Positions 50,804 to 59,656 of a stretch of DNA of 64,000 bases are shown here, in pieces (position 1 is the first letter of the stretch; every line of letters begins with the position of its first letter). The stretch comes from Candidatus Scalindua sp. (GTDB lineage Bacteria > Planctomycetota > Brocadiia > Brocadiales > Scalinduaceae): the NCBI GenBank assembly GCA_021776915.1, contig JAIQZU010000029.1, positions 1 through 64,000 on the forward strand, written 5' to 3'. Made by a program: the position numbers and the translations under genes. The notes beneath the pieces are model-generated. The model was not told where the DNA came from. It made no database searches and saw only the letters and a program-made list of their open reading frames with translations.

Positions 50804-53212
50804 TTATGAAAGGTCTTCTATCTTCTCTATCCTGACAGCACATTTTTTAAAATCCGTCTCTTTGGATATGGGACAGTACGCATCCAGAGTAAGATTATTG
50901 ACCATAACATCTTCATCAAACCAGGGAACATAGACCATTCCTTCCTGAGGAGTTACCCTGCCACCAATCTCTGCGTAAATGTCTATAGATCCCCTTCTGG
51001 AAGAAATCCGGACCTTATCGCCACTGGCCAGGCCAAGCTTCTCTGCATCAGCAGGGTGCAAGTTTGCTGTTGCGTGAGGATATGCTTTATATAGACTCTT
51101 TACCCTCCTCGTCATTGTCCCTGTATGCCAGTGTTCCAATACTCTCCCTGTGCATAACCAGAAAGGATATCCTCCATCAGGCACTTCTGCCGCCGGTTCG
51201 TACGGACGCAGCCAGATTGTAGCCTTATTATCCTCTTTCTTTTTTCCATAGAATTGTATCCCCTTCCCCTGTTCAACATAAGGGTCATGACCTTCCCTGA
51301 AACGAATGATGGTCTCCTTTCCGTCAACCACAGGCCATCTTAATCCCCTGGTTTTATGATAGCTTTCAAAGGGAGCCAGATCATGAGCATGTTTCAGGCC
51401 AAATTGCCGATACTCTTCCCACAATGCCTTTTCTACATAGAACCCCAGGTCTTTACTGATATCGGATGGATTATGATTTTCAGGAAGCGGGAATTCAGAT
51501 GGAGAATAATCAAACAAATTGCCATGTCCCATTCTCTTTGCAAACTCAATAATCTGCCAGAGATCTGATTTTGCCTCTCCCGGCGGGTTCACCATCTTTT
51601 TCCAAAAATGTGTCCTGCGCTCTGCGTTGCCGTAAGCCCCTTCCTTTTCAACCCACATGGCGGTAGGCAAAACCACGTCAGCCACCTCTGTCGAACGTGT
51701 AGGATAAATGTCTGATACAATTATAAAGCTCTCTTCTCTTGACGCTGCCAGCTTGTAACGGTTCAAGTTTGCAAATTCATGAAAAGGATTGGTTACCATA
51801 CTCCAGAATACCCCTATCTCACCTCTCTGCAGAGCACGAAACATACTGACTGCATGGTAGGTAGGCTTGGATGGGATAGTCCCTTCAGGAAGGTTCCAGA
51901 TTTTTTCGGTCCTCTCACGATGTGAAGGATTCATAACCACCATATCCGCCGGCAGCCTGTGTGTGAATGTACCTACTTCCCGGCAGGTACCGCATGCACT
52001 GGGTTGTCCGGTAAGGGAGAAAGGCTGGTTTCCGGGTTCACTGATCTTCCCTGTCAACAAATGGAGATTATATAACAGGTTGTTCATCCATGTGCCGCGT
52101 GTATGTTGGTTTACACCCATCGTCCAGAACGACATGACTTTTATCTCCGGGTCTCCATAAATCTCAGCTAATAGAGTGAGATCGTATGAAGATACTCCAC
52201 TCAATTCTTCTACATATTCCGGCGTGTATCTGGAAACATATTCTTTATAAGTTTCAAAATCGGTCTTTTCCGGTGCGGCTTTAAATTCAAAATCATCCTC
52301 CACTCCGTAACCAATATTCTCTTTACCTTTCTTGAAAAGTATATGCCGTTTTATAAACTCATTGTTAATAAGGTTTTTCTCAACAAGAAGGTTGGCAATG
52401 CCATTTGCTATTGCGAGGTCTGATTGGGGTTTAAAGATTATTTCCCTGTCAGCAAGGTCAGAAGAACGGTTGGAGACGGTAGTAAGATTAATCAGCCTTC
52501 CATGCTTATGCAATAACAGGCGTTCAGAGATTTTTGAATATAAAATGGGATGCATCTCTGCCATATTTGCACCCCAGAGTATAAATGCATCAGCATGGGC
52601 AAAATCATCATAAGAACCCATCGGCTCGTCTATACCGAACGTAGTCATGAAACCGGCAACAGCGCTTGCCATACAATGCCTTGCGTTTACCTCCAGGCTA
52701 TTGGTTCTAAGACCGCCCTTCCAGAGTTTAGACGCTGCGTATCCCTCCCATATTGTCCATTGACCGGAACCGAACATGGCAACCGAATCGCGCCCCTTTT
52801 CCTTTATGGTCTGCTTTGTCTTCCGGACAATCAGGGACATGGCTTCATCCCAGGTAGTAACGGTAAGCTTACCCTGTTTATTATAAACTCCGTTCTTCAT
52901 TCTCACCAGAGGCTTTGTGAGTCTGTCAGCGCCGTATTGGATAAATGGAAGAGCATATCCCTTGACGCATAAAGTACCTCGGTTAACGGAAGATTCAGGG
53001 TCACCTTTAACAGCCATTATGGTTCCGTCTTTTACTCCAACCATAACGCTGCAGCCTGTTCCGCAGAACCGGCAGGGAGCCTTATCCCAGGAAAGATCCT
53101 TATCCGGGTCACCGGCAAATATCTCAAAAGGGTTGAAATAGATGGATGACCCGATTGCACCAAGCGCAATAGAACCATGCTTTATAAATTTTCGCCTGGA
53201 AACATTTCGCAT
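50804..53212 (-). CDS. NapA-like molybdopterin oxidoreductase (periplasmic nitrate reductase type)
   Basis: The 802-residue protein has a Tat signal (SRRKFIKHGSIALGAIGSS, about 5-23), a [4Fe-4S] site C47-RF-C50-GTG-C54 ... C82-VKG (K84), and the Mo ligand C180 in NARHCMASAVAGFM. The motifs TTFGIDEPMGSYDD and WGANMAEMHPILYSKI match NapA closely, and RISSRRGSIDIYA and TGRVLEHWHTGTM are in the cofactor-binding end. It likely reduces nitrate, or a related oxyanion, in the periplasm or its equivalent. No napB, napC, napD, napG or napH is present; the decaheme cytochrome downstream may supply electrons. A related arsenate, selenate or chlorate activity cannot be excluded. Confidence 0.87.
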   Translation of the reverse strand: MRNVSRRKFIKHGSIALGAIGSSIYFNPFEIFAGDPDKDLSWDKAPCRFCGTGCSVMVGVKDGTIMAVKGDPESSVNRGTLCVKGYALPFIQYGADRLTKPLVRMKNGVYNKQGKLTVTTWDEAMSLIVRKTKQTIKEKGRDSVAMFGSGQWTIWEGYAASKLWKGGLRTNSLEVNARHCMASAVAGFMTTFGIDEPMGSYDDFAHADAFILWGANMAEMHPILYSKISERLLLHKHGRLINLTTVSNRSSDLADREIIFKPQSDLAIANGIANLLVEKNLINNEFIKRHILFKKGKENIGYGVEDDFEFKAAPEKTDFETYKEYVSRYTPEYVEELSGVSSYDLTLLAEIYGDPEIKVMSFWTMGVNQHTRGTWMNNLLYNLHLLTGKISEPGNQPFSLTGQPSACGTCREVGTFTHRLPADMVVMNPSHRERTEKIWNLPEGTIPSKPTYHAVSMFRALQRGEIGVFWSMVTNPFHEFANLNRYKLAASREESFIIVSDIYPTRSTEVADVVLPTAMWVEKEGAYGNAERRTHFWKKMVNPPGEAKSDLWQIIEFAKRMGHGNLFDYSPSEFPLPENHNPSDISKDLGFYVEKALWEEYRQFGLKHAHDLAPFESYHKTRGLRWPVVDGKETIIRFREGHDPYVEQGKGIQFYGKKKEDNKATIWLRPYEPAAEVPDGGYPFWLCTGRVLEHWHTGTMTRRVKSLYKAYPHATANLHPADAEKLGLASGDKVRISSRRGSIDIYAEIGGRVTPQEGMVYVPWFDEDVMVNNLTLDAYCPISKETDFKKCAVRIEKIEDLS

Positions 53213-53500
53213 AATTATATACTTAATAGAATAATTTCTTTGTATGTAGCGTTGCTGATTACAACCCTGTTAAATAAGGATGTTATGATTCGAAAGTGGT
53301 TATGTGTGGAATGAAATTTCATAGTTATGTTAAGAAAGCACATTGTATTTAATCTTTAAACAAAGACAACACGGAACTATGAGAATATAAGTTAATATAC
53401 TAACTGCCAAATCACTCATGTCAATAAAAAATGTGGAAACCAGACAATCCCATACTTTCTTCGTTGATTTTCAGATTTAAAATTATTATAAGAACACTCT
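53213..53500. other. Intergenic region between the NapA-like and helicase genes
   Basis: About 290 bp of AT-rich sequence between divergent genes. It should hold the promoter of the NapA-like operon. No FNR-type TTGAT-N4-ATCAA box or other known operator was found by eye. Confidence 0.4.
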
Positions 53501-56425
53501 ATGCTGCCCAGACACCATAAAACCGGTTTCTTCCTTAAAGCAGGGATATTTGATAATCTTTCAAGCTTTGCTGAACTGGAAAAACGCATATCCGGATTAC
53601 CCACAACAGTTGAATCAGGCGATGCCTTTGAGGTGTTTGCCGAAGCCTATTTCTTTACCCAAAAGATTGAACAGGCAGAAGAGGTATGGCCGTTTAAATC
53701 TATCCCTGCCAGGATAAAGCAAGACCTGTCTTTAGGTACTAATCAACAAGACATGGGTGTTGATGGTGTATTCAGGACTACATCAGGTGAATTTAGCGCT
53801 TATCAGGCTAAATTCCGCACAGGGCGCACATCACTTACATGGAGAGAAATATCAACATTTATGGGGCTTACTGACAATGTCAGCCAGCGTGTCTTATTTA
53901 CAAATAGTAACGACATGCCATCAGTAATAAACGATCGTACCGGATTTTATTGTATACGAGGCAATGATCTTGACCGTCTGGACAAGAGTGATTTTGAGAC
54001 TATTCTAAGATGGCTGCAGAGTGGTGTTTTAGAAGTAGAGAGAAAAACACCTCAACCACATCAAACGGAAGCTATAAATGACATATTAACTGCCTTGGAA
54101 GATGAAGATCGTGCTACCGCCCTTATGGCCTGTGGCACCGGCAAGACACTTGTTTCTCTATGGCTTTCAGAGCGAATGAACTGTCGGAATATTTTAGTAC
54201 TCCTTCCTTCCCTGACACTTGTAAGGCAAACCCTGCATGAATGGCTAAGGGAAACACAGTGGCAGCATCTTTCCTATTTATGTGTCTGTTCAGACCCTAC
54301 TGTTGCAGGCAGGGAACTTGATAGTATAAAAGTTAATCAGTCTGATCTTGATTTTGCAGTTACTACTGAAAGCAGTAATGTAAAACAGTTTCTTTCCCAA
54401 GGTACTGAAGGCGTCAAAATTGTATTCTCTACATATCAGTCTGCTCACATTGTCGCAGAAGGAATGGACAATAATTATCGGTTTGATCTTGGAATCTTTG
54501 ATGAAGCACACAAGACAGCAGGGAGAGAAGGCAAAAAGTTTGGCTTTGCACTGAAAGACGATAATTTGCGTATCAAGAAACGCCTGTTCCTAACGGCCAC
54601 CCCCAGACACTACAATTTAAACAAAAGGAATGAAGAAGGAGATTTTGGCCTTGTCTACTCTATGGACGACCCTGATCAATACGGCAAGGTAGCGCACCAA
54701 TTATCTTTTGCTGCAGCAGCGCGTCAGGACATAATCTGCAACTATAAAGTAATCATATCAGTGGTTACATCAGAACAGGTCAGCAAAGAACTTCTAAGAA
54801 GAGGCGAAGTATTAATCAATGGCGATGTGGTGAATGCCCAACAGGTTGCAAGCCAGATTGCCTTTAAAGAAGCTGTAAAAAAATATAACATCAGGCGAAT
54901 ATTTACTTTCCATCGATCAGTTGCTACGGCAAAATCATTTACCGGAAAAGGTTCTGAAGGAATCTGCGCACAACTGCCAGAGTTCAACACTTTTCATGTA
55001 AACGGAACAATGCCTACCGCAATGCGTGAAGGAATTATGAATGAATTTAAGGACTCTGATTCTTCTGTTATTTCTAATGCACGTTGTCTTACAGAAGGTG
55101 TAAATCTGCCTGCAGTTGACATGGTAGCCTTCATGTCACCCAAGAAAAGCAAGGTAGATATAGTACAGGCAACAGGGCGGGCAATGCGAAAAGACCCTCA
55201 AAATCCTGATAAGGTTCTTGGTTATATATTAGTCCCGCTTTATCTGGAAATAACAACAGGGGAGAGCATAGAGAGTGCTGTAGCCAAAGCAGACTTCGGA
55301 GAAGTCTGGAATGTATTACAGGCACTGCAGGAACAGGATGAAATCCTTGCTGATGTTATCAGGCAAATACAGGAAGATAAGGGGAAGGGTGGAAAACTAA
55401 AAGGTGATGATTTTGGTGACATTATAGATGTTTTTGGTGTAGATATTTCACTTAAGACTCTTCAAGAATCAATTACGGCGGTGTGTATAGATAAACTGGG
55501 ATTTACATGGGATATGAGATATGGAGAGTTAATAAAATATAAAGAACAATTTGGAAATTGTAATGTTTCTCAAGGATGGTCAGAAAATAAAAGCCTTGCT
55601 AATTGGGTAAGAAGTCAACGTATGGCTTATCGAGACAACCAACTTAGTAATGATCGTATCAAACGGCTAGAAGATATAGGCTTTGATTGGGATCCACTTG
55701 AATCACAGTGGGTAGAGATGTTTGATACTCTAAAGGAATATAAAAATATTCATGGAGATTGTAACGTGCCTATTGGTTGGCTAGAAAACGAGAAACTTGC
55801 ACAATGGGTAATTAACCAACGTACATTATATCAAGACGGAAGACTTAATGATGACCATATTAAGGGTTTAGAAGATATCGGTTTTGTATGGGATCCAGTA
55901 TGGGAAGATATGTTTAATACATTAAAAGAATATAAGAACTATTACGGTGATTGTAATGTTTCTGTCCACTGGAAACTTGGACAATGGGCGGTGGCTCAAC
56001 GCACAAATTATAAAAACAATAATCTTAGTGAAGACCGTATCAAGCGTTTAGAAGGTATAGGCTTTGAGTGGGCATCACATAGAAAAGAGAGGGATAGATA
56101 TAGTGGTAGAAACAGGAGTGTAAAGAGTATTAAAAAGTGGGAACAGATGTTTGATGTATTAAGAAAATATAAAGAAGACCATGGAAATTGTAATGTTCCC
56201 AGTAAGTGGACAGAAAACAAGCGTCTAGCATATTGGGTGGCAACACAACGTACAAATTATACAAACAAGCAACTTAGTAATGACCGCATCAAGCGTTTAG
56301 AAGATATCGGCTTTGAGTGGCGTGCAGATAGTTCGTTGTTGAAAGAACAGAGTGAAAAGAGATGGAAAGAGAAATTTGATATGCTAAAAGAGTATAAGAA
56401 TAAGCATGGAAATTACAACAGATAA
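53501..56425 (+). CDS. Nuclease-helicase protein with helicase-associated repeats, truncated in the fifth repeat
   Basis: The 974-residue protein has four parts. Residues 40-110 have a restriction-endonuclease-like pattern: E44, D88 in GVDGVF, and Q102-A-K104 in YQAKFR. An SF2 helicase follows with MACGTGKT (209-216), FDEAHKT (about 331-337), LTATPR and QATGRAMRKDP. Then come helicase-associated (HA) repeats starting at about W670, W736, W800, W879 and W954, each with YKxxxGxCNV, W, LAxWVxxQR, RIKRLEDIGFxW. The fifth stops after HGNYNR, 20 residues into a 65-residue unit. The TAA stop lies exactly where a duplicated higA segment begins (56424), so the 3' end appears lost. Similar proteins are large stand-alone DNA-processing or defence enzymes. 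Confidence 0.75.
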   Translation: MLPRHHKTGFFLKAGIFDNLSSFAELEKRISGLPTTVESGDAFEVFAEAYFFTQKIEQAEEVWPFKSIPARIKQDLSLGTNQQDMGVDGVFRTTSGEFSAYQAKFRTGRTSLTWREISTFMGLTDNVSQRVLFTNSNDMPSVINDRTGFYCIRGNDLDRLDKSDFETILRWLQSGVLEVERKTPQPHQTEAINDILTALEDEDRATALMACGTGKTLVSLWLSERMNCRNILVLLPSLTLVRQTLHEWLRETQWQHLSYLCVCSDPTVAGRELDSIKVNQSDLDFAVTTESSNVKQFLSQGTEGVKIVFSTYQSAHIVAEGMDNNYRFDLGIFDEAHKTAGREGKKFGFALKDDNLRIKKRLFLTATPRHYNLNKRNEEGDFGLVYSMDDPDQYGKVAHQLSFAAAARQDIICNYKVIISVVTSEQVSKELLRRGEVLINGDVVNAQQVASQIAFKEAVKKYNIRRIFTFHRSVATAKSFTGKGSEGICAQLPEFNTFHVNGTMPTAMREGIMNEFKDSDSSVISNARCLTEGVNLPAVDMVAFMSPKKSKVDIVQATGRAMRKDPQNPDKVLGYILVPLYLEITTGESIESAVAKADFGEVWNVLQALQEQDEILADVIRQIQEDKGKGGKLKGDDFGDIIDVFGVDISLKTLQESITAVCIDKLGFTWDMRYGELIKYKEQFGNCNVSQGWSENKSLANWVRSQRMAYRDNQLSNDRIKRLEDIGFDWDPLESQWVEMFDTLKEYKNIHGDCNVPIGWLENEKLAQWVINQRTLYQDGRLNDDHIKGLEDIGFVWDPVWEDMFNTLKEYKNYYGDCNVSVHWKLGQWAVAQRTNYKNNNLSEDRIKRLEGIGFEWASHRKERDRYSGRNRSVKSIKKWEQMFDVLRKYKEDHGNCNVPSKWTENKRLAYWVATQRTNYTNKQLSNDRIKRLEDIGFEWRADSSLLKEQSEKRWKEKFDMLKEYKNKHGNYNR

Positions 56426-56818
56426 ATAGGGTCAGGTCTTTATTCTTGATATTATCCATTTAGCTCTTAAATCAAAGCTTATCTGTTTTCAGGAAAACTG
56501 TCTGTTTTTTTTAATTCATTGATCTAGATACGCTTCGCTTTATACAAATCCCAACGAAGCTGCAGGTTCATCCAGAAATCTTCCGAAACTCCAAAAAACT
56601 TTGAGAGCCGCAGGGCTGTACTGGGTGTTATTCCCCAACATTTATTAATAATTTCGTTTACTCTCTGGTATGGAACATGAATCTCATTTGACAACTCCCT
56701 CTGGGTAATACCCATAGGGATTAGAAATTCATCGAGAAGCATCTCCCCTGGATGTGTTGGTTCACGAATCATTTTTACCTCCAATAATAAATGTTTGTTT
56801 TATATCAACGATAGTCAA
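56424..56818. repeat. higA segment duplication, copy A (395 bp)
   Basis: This segment repeats 57339-57749 and includes an orphan higA and an AATAGGGTCAGGTCTTTATT tail (56426-56445). It lacks the higB gene, though the sequence at its right end still reads VFDYR and stop on the minus strand, close to the VVDYH end of HigB. Confidence 0.75.
56524..56772 (-). CDS. Orphan, partly degraded HigA-type antitoxin
   Basis: From ATG 56772, 6 bases after GGAGGT, the 82-residue protein reads MIREPTHPGEMLLDEFLIPM and GITQRELSNEIHVPYQRVNE with a Xre-type helix-turn-helix. It is nearly identical to the HigA at 57404, but the conserved RRGITP is CWGITP and it stops 13 codons early. No toxin gene precedes it. 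It may still bind the shared operator or toxin, or be decaying. Confidence 0.75.
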   Translation of the reverse strand: MIREPTHPGEMLLDEFLIPMGITQRELSNEIHVPYQRVNEIINKCWGITPSTALRLSKFFGVSEDFWMNLQLRWDLYKAKRI

Positions 56819-56889
56819 ACACCATCTGGCAAAAAGTTACAAAGGAAATAGTTAGCGGCAATTAGGGACAGCGACTATTTATTCCTGCT

Positions 56890-57306
56890 TTAATAATTGA
56901 CCCACCAACCCGAATAATCTTCCATAAGTTGATAATTAGGATTTTCTTCATCCTCTGCGGTGAGCCAATCCATGCGAATCTTGAATATTTTATTATCGCT
57001 TATTCGCCGAACTTTTGCGAATATATCTGTATTTTCAGGCTCAAGTAATTCTATTAATTCAAACGAATCGGCATAGGACGGATTTTCTTTTTTTAATTCT
57101 TCATATTCTTCTTCATCTCCATAGCCAAGCAAGAAACGTTCTTCCCATGGAAAATCTTCTATTCCTGTCAGTTTACATGGATAGTTTATATTTGCTTTCA
57201 AGTAATTGTAATACTTATTTGTACTATTCAGATTCTTTTCAGTATCTGATTCTTTGTCGCCCAGTATTTTGATTATCCTCTTTTTTTGTTTATCTAAATT
57301 ATCCAT
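56890..57306 (-). CDS. Uncharacterised acidic protein (TGIEDFPWEE family)
   Basis: The 138-residue protein contains YPCKLTGIEDFPWEERFLLG, YGDEEEYEELKKENPSYADS, FELIELLEPENTDIFAKVRR and NYQLMEDYSGWWVNY. I recall this conserved PCKLTGIEDFPWEE...PSYTD...NYQLLDDYS pattern in hypothetical proteins of many bacteria, some listed as calcium-binding, without known function. The ATG at 57306 lies directly after a 27-base sequence that also occurs at 56816-56840, so the gene sits between repeated sequences in a rearranged toxin-antitoxin region. Confidence 0.6.
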   Translation of the reverse strand: MDNLDKQKKRIIKILGDKESDTEKNLNSTNKYYNYLKANINYPCKLTGIEDFPWEERFLLGYGDEEEYEELKKENPSYADSFELIELLEPENTDIFAKVRRISDNKIFKIRMDWLTAEDEENPNYQLMEDYSGWWVNY

Positions 57307-57338
57307 CAAACACCATCTGGTAAAAAGTTATAGGAGAC

Positions 57339-57749
57339 AAATAGGGTCAGGTCTTTATTCTTGATACTATCCATTTAACTCTTTAATCAAAACCTATGTA
57401 TTTTCAGGAAAACTGTCTGATAGTTTTTAATTCTTTTGTCTCGATACGCTTTGCTTTATACAAATCCCAACGAAGCTGCAGGTTCATCCAGAAATCTTCC
57501 GAAACTCCAAAAAACTTTGAGAGCCGCAGGGCTGTACTGGGTGTTATTCCCCGCCGTTTATTAACAATTTCGTTTACTCTCTGGTATGGGACATGAATCT
57601 CTTTTGATAGCTCCCTCTGGGTAATATCCATAGGGATTAAAAATTCTTCTAGAAGCATCTCCCCGGGATGTGTTGGTTCACGATGTGTTGGTACACGAAT
57701 CATTTTTACCTCCAATAATAAATGTTTGTTTTATATCAATGATAGTCAA
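57339..57749. repeat. higA segment duplication, copy B (411 bp)
   Basis: It matches 56424-56818 with scattered mismatches and one 15-bp internal tandem duplication (the GATGTGTTGGTTCAC and GATGTGTTGGTACAC words at 57667-57696), which adds five residues near the start of this HigA. Confidence 0.75.
57404..57703 (-). CDS. higA: HigA-type antitoxin (Xre helix-turn-helix)
   Basis: From ATG 57703, after GGAGGT, the 99-residue protein reads MIRVPTHREPTHPGEMLLEE, ITQRELSKEIHVPYQRVNEI and VNKRRGITPSTALRLSKFFG, the standard HigA. The N-terminus has a tandem copy of a five-residue unit that is absent from copy A. It follows the HigB gene by 32 bp, the usual toxin-first order, and should repress the operon together with HigB. 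Confidence 0.9.
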   Translation of the reverse strand: MIRVPTHREPTHPGEMLLEEFLIPMDITQRELSKEIHVPYQRVNEIVNKRRGITPSTALRLSKFFGVSEDFWMNLQLRWDLYKAKRIETKELKTIRQFS

Positions 57750-58029
57750 CAACTTCTACTTTCTCCGGTTCGGAGTCCTTCCATTCAAAACATATACGAT
57801 ACTGATCATTTATTCTAATACTGTACTGTCCTTTCCTGTTTCCGGTAAGAGCCTCAAATCTATTTCCAAGAGGAATTCTAAGCTCTCTCATGGATTTAAT
57901 GGAATCAAGTTGATCTAATTTCCTTGAGGCAATATACCATAAAGCTCGTGGACATATCTTTCTGGCACTCTTTGTATTCTTGCCGTTGAATATATCTTCT
58001 GTTCCCTGGCCTTTGAATGACTTAATCAC
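57736..58029 (-). CDS. higB: HigB-type toxin (RelE superfamily)
   Basis: HigB toxins cut mRNA on the ribosome. The protein has VIKSFKGQGTEDIFNGKNTK, ARKICPRALWYIASRKLDQL, LRIPLGNRFEALTGNRKGQY and SIRINDQYRICFEWKDSEPE, ending VEVVDYH, all typical. The start is uncertain: GTG 58029 gives 97 residues beginning at the usual M/V-IKSF; ATG 58050 would add seven. No strong ribosome site is visible for either. Confidence 0.9.
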   Translation of the reverse strand: MIKSFKGQGTEDIFNGKNTKSARKICPRALWYIASRKLDQLDSIKSMRELRIPLGNRFEALTGNRKGQYSIRINDQYRICFEWKDSEPEKVEVVDYH

Positions 58030-58111
58030 AGAAACATGATAGCACGGCATCCATGCTATTTCAATATTAAAATATTTTGGAAATGAGTATCACATTCCAC
58101 CCAAAGGATTG

Positions 58112-58162
58112 GCGCCCGCTCGTGCCGGTACCTTGCCCGACTACGTCATTCAGGCGGGCGGA
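58112..58162. repeat. GC-rich palindromic stretch (GCCCGC family)
   Basis: A GC-rich segment with GCCCGCTCG, TTGCCCGAC and CAGGCGGGCGG words, like the element at 7412-7463. It lies between the higB gene and the ABC-ATPase fragment. Confidence 0.4.
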
Positions 58163-58262
58163 TGGGGACAAGCCAGCCACTTGACCCAATTCCACATTTA
58201 ACGCTTTAATCAGAACTCATGTGATTTCAAATTGTAAATCTGAAACCAACAATCATAAATCG

Positions 58263-58382
58263 CTACAGGTACGCTGATATTTCACTGACGGTTCCTATCT
58301 TTTGAATCTTCCCGCTTTCCATAACCACTATTCTTGTAGCTAAAGAAAATGCCTCATCTCTGTCATGTGTTACATAAATCAT
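58263..58382 (-). pseudogene. C-terminal fragment of an ABC transporter ATPase
   Basis: The frame encodes 39 residues starting MIYVTHDRDEAFSLATRIVV and then MESGKIQKIGTVSEISAYL and stop. This is the region around the H-loop (THD) of an import-type ABC ATPase of the ModC/CysA/PotA kind, matching the usual YVTHDxxEAxxLAxRIVVMxxGxIxQxGT. The Walker A, signature and Walker B regions are missing upstream, so the gene is a remnant. Confidence 0.75.
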
Positions 58383-58504
58383 AGTTATTAGTTCTTGCTT
58401 CCTGCCCACTGCCCACTGCCAATTGTCTATTGCCTGCTTTCAACCTGCTTCTCCCTCTCTATGATTATCTCCGCGCTCTTTGCGTCTGGCGGTGAATATT
58501 ACTT

Positions 58505-59656
58505 CTATACTCCCAATCCCTCAATCTCTCTCGCAAGTCCCGGTTCCGACATACTCCTCAGACCGATTAATTCCGGGTTGGCTACTCCCTTATGCTGAAT
58601 CAAGACCTTAAACACATCTCCCATCCCACCCGGCAGGAAAAGGTTCTTCATTGTCAGGAGTCTGCTTATATCTCCCTGCACCTTATTCATCTCATCAAGA
58701 ATACCAAGCGCTATTAAGAACTTCGATTGTCTGGCAAGGCCGGTTGTGCTTAATCCACCTCTGCTTCCTGCCTCCATTAAGCTGCTGAAGTTTACGTGAG
58801 ATGTTATATCCTGACTACCAGCTCTTTCATACGGATTCTCATTTGTCGTGTGCTCGTAATAACACATCAACGTTCCCCTGTGCCTCTCTTCAGAATAAAG
58901 GTCTTCGGCAAGGTGACCATAATCTATCGTAATAACAAAGCCTTTATTTAAGTAACTGGATATATTATTCACCCAATCCAATGCCTTTAGATTCGCCTCT
59001 GCCCTTTGCCCTTCTTTTAAGTGTACTTTTGAATCTTTAAAATAGTCTTCCAAAATCGGATCGGACAGATCATCGATTACCTCACAAAACTTGTTGTCCT
59101 TTATTGTTACATATATTTCTTTCAGGCAATTATCCTCTACTATCACCTGATGTACCGGAAGCGAGTCAACGAATTCGTTTGACAAAAAACTCCCGACAAC
59201 GGGTTCAAACGAAAAGCCATCTTCAGAGAAAGATTCCCACGATACTTTTTCTTCCAGTCCCTTCAAGGTATTGGATTGTCTCTCAATAAGGTCCCTGCTT
59301 ATCTCTACTATTTTGTAATCAACCTCCTCGAAGAATTCTGGGAATTTCATTTTTATAGAATTAATTATGTCATAACAAAGCCAGCCCTTACCAGCTCCAA
59401 TCTCTACTACCGTAAACCGGCCTCTCCCCATCAGCAGCCACATCTGTTCCAACTGCCTGGCAATAAGTTCACCAAATACGGGATGAACATCTGAGCTTGT
59501 GTAATAGTCACCCTTTTTGCCTATCTTCTCTCTCCCGGAAGTATAGTATCCATGTTCAGGATGATAAAGCGCCAATCCCATAAAATCAGCAAATGTTATC
59601 TTCCCTCTCTTATTTATCAAATTTACAATCTCTCTTCTTAAAGCCGGGATTTCCAT
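58505..59656 (-). CDS. MidA/NDUFAF7-type SAM-dependent methyltransferase
   Basis: The 383-residue protein has ITFADFMGLALYHPEHGYYT, GDYYTSSDVHPVFGELIARQ, VVEIGAGKGWLCYDII (SAM motif I), SNEFVDSLPVHQV and TIDYGHLAEDLYS, the full COG1565 pattern. In mitochondria NDUFAF7 dimethylates an arginine of complex I subunit NDUFS2; bacterial partners are mostly unknown. The gene stands alone on the minus strand. Confidence 0.93.
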   Translation of the reverse strand: MEIPALRREIVNLINKRGKITFADFMGLALYHPEHGYYTSGREKIGKKGDYYTSSDVHPVFGELIARQLEQMWLLMGRGRFTVVEIGAGKGWLCYDIINSIKMKFPEFFEEVDYKIVEISRDLIERQSNTLKGLEEKVSWESFSEDGFSFEPVVGSFLSNEFVDSLPVHQVIVEDNCLKEIYVTIKDNKFCEVIDDLSDPILEDYFKDSKVHLKEGQRAEANLKALDWVNNISSYLNKGFVITIDYGHLAEDLYSEERHRGTLMCYYEHTTNENPYERAGSQDITSHVNFSSLMEAGSRGGLSTTGLARQSKFLIALGILDEMNKVQGDISRLLTMKNLFLPGGMGDVFKVLIQHKGVANPELIGLRSMSEPGLAREIEGLGV

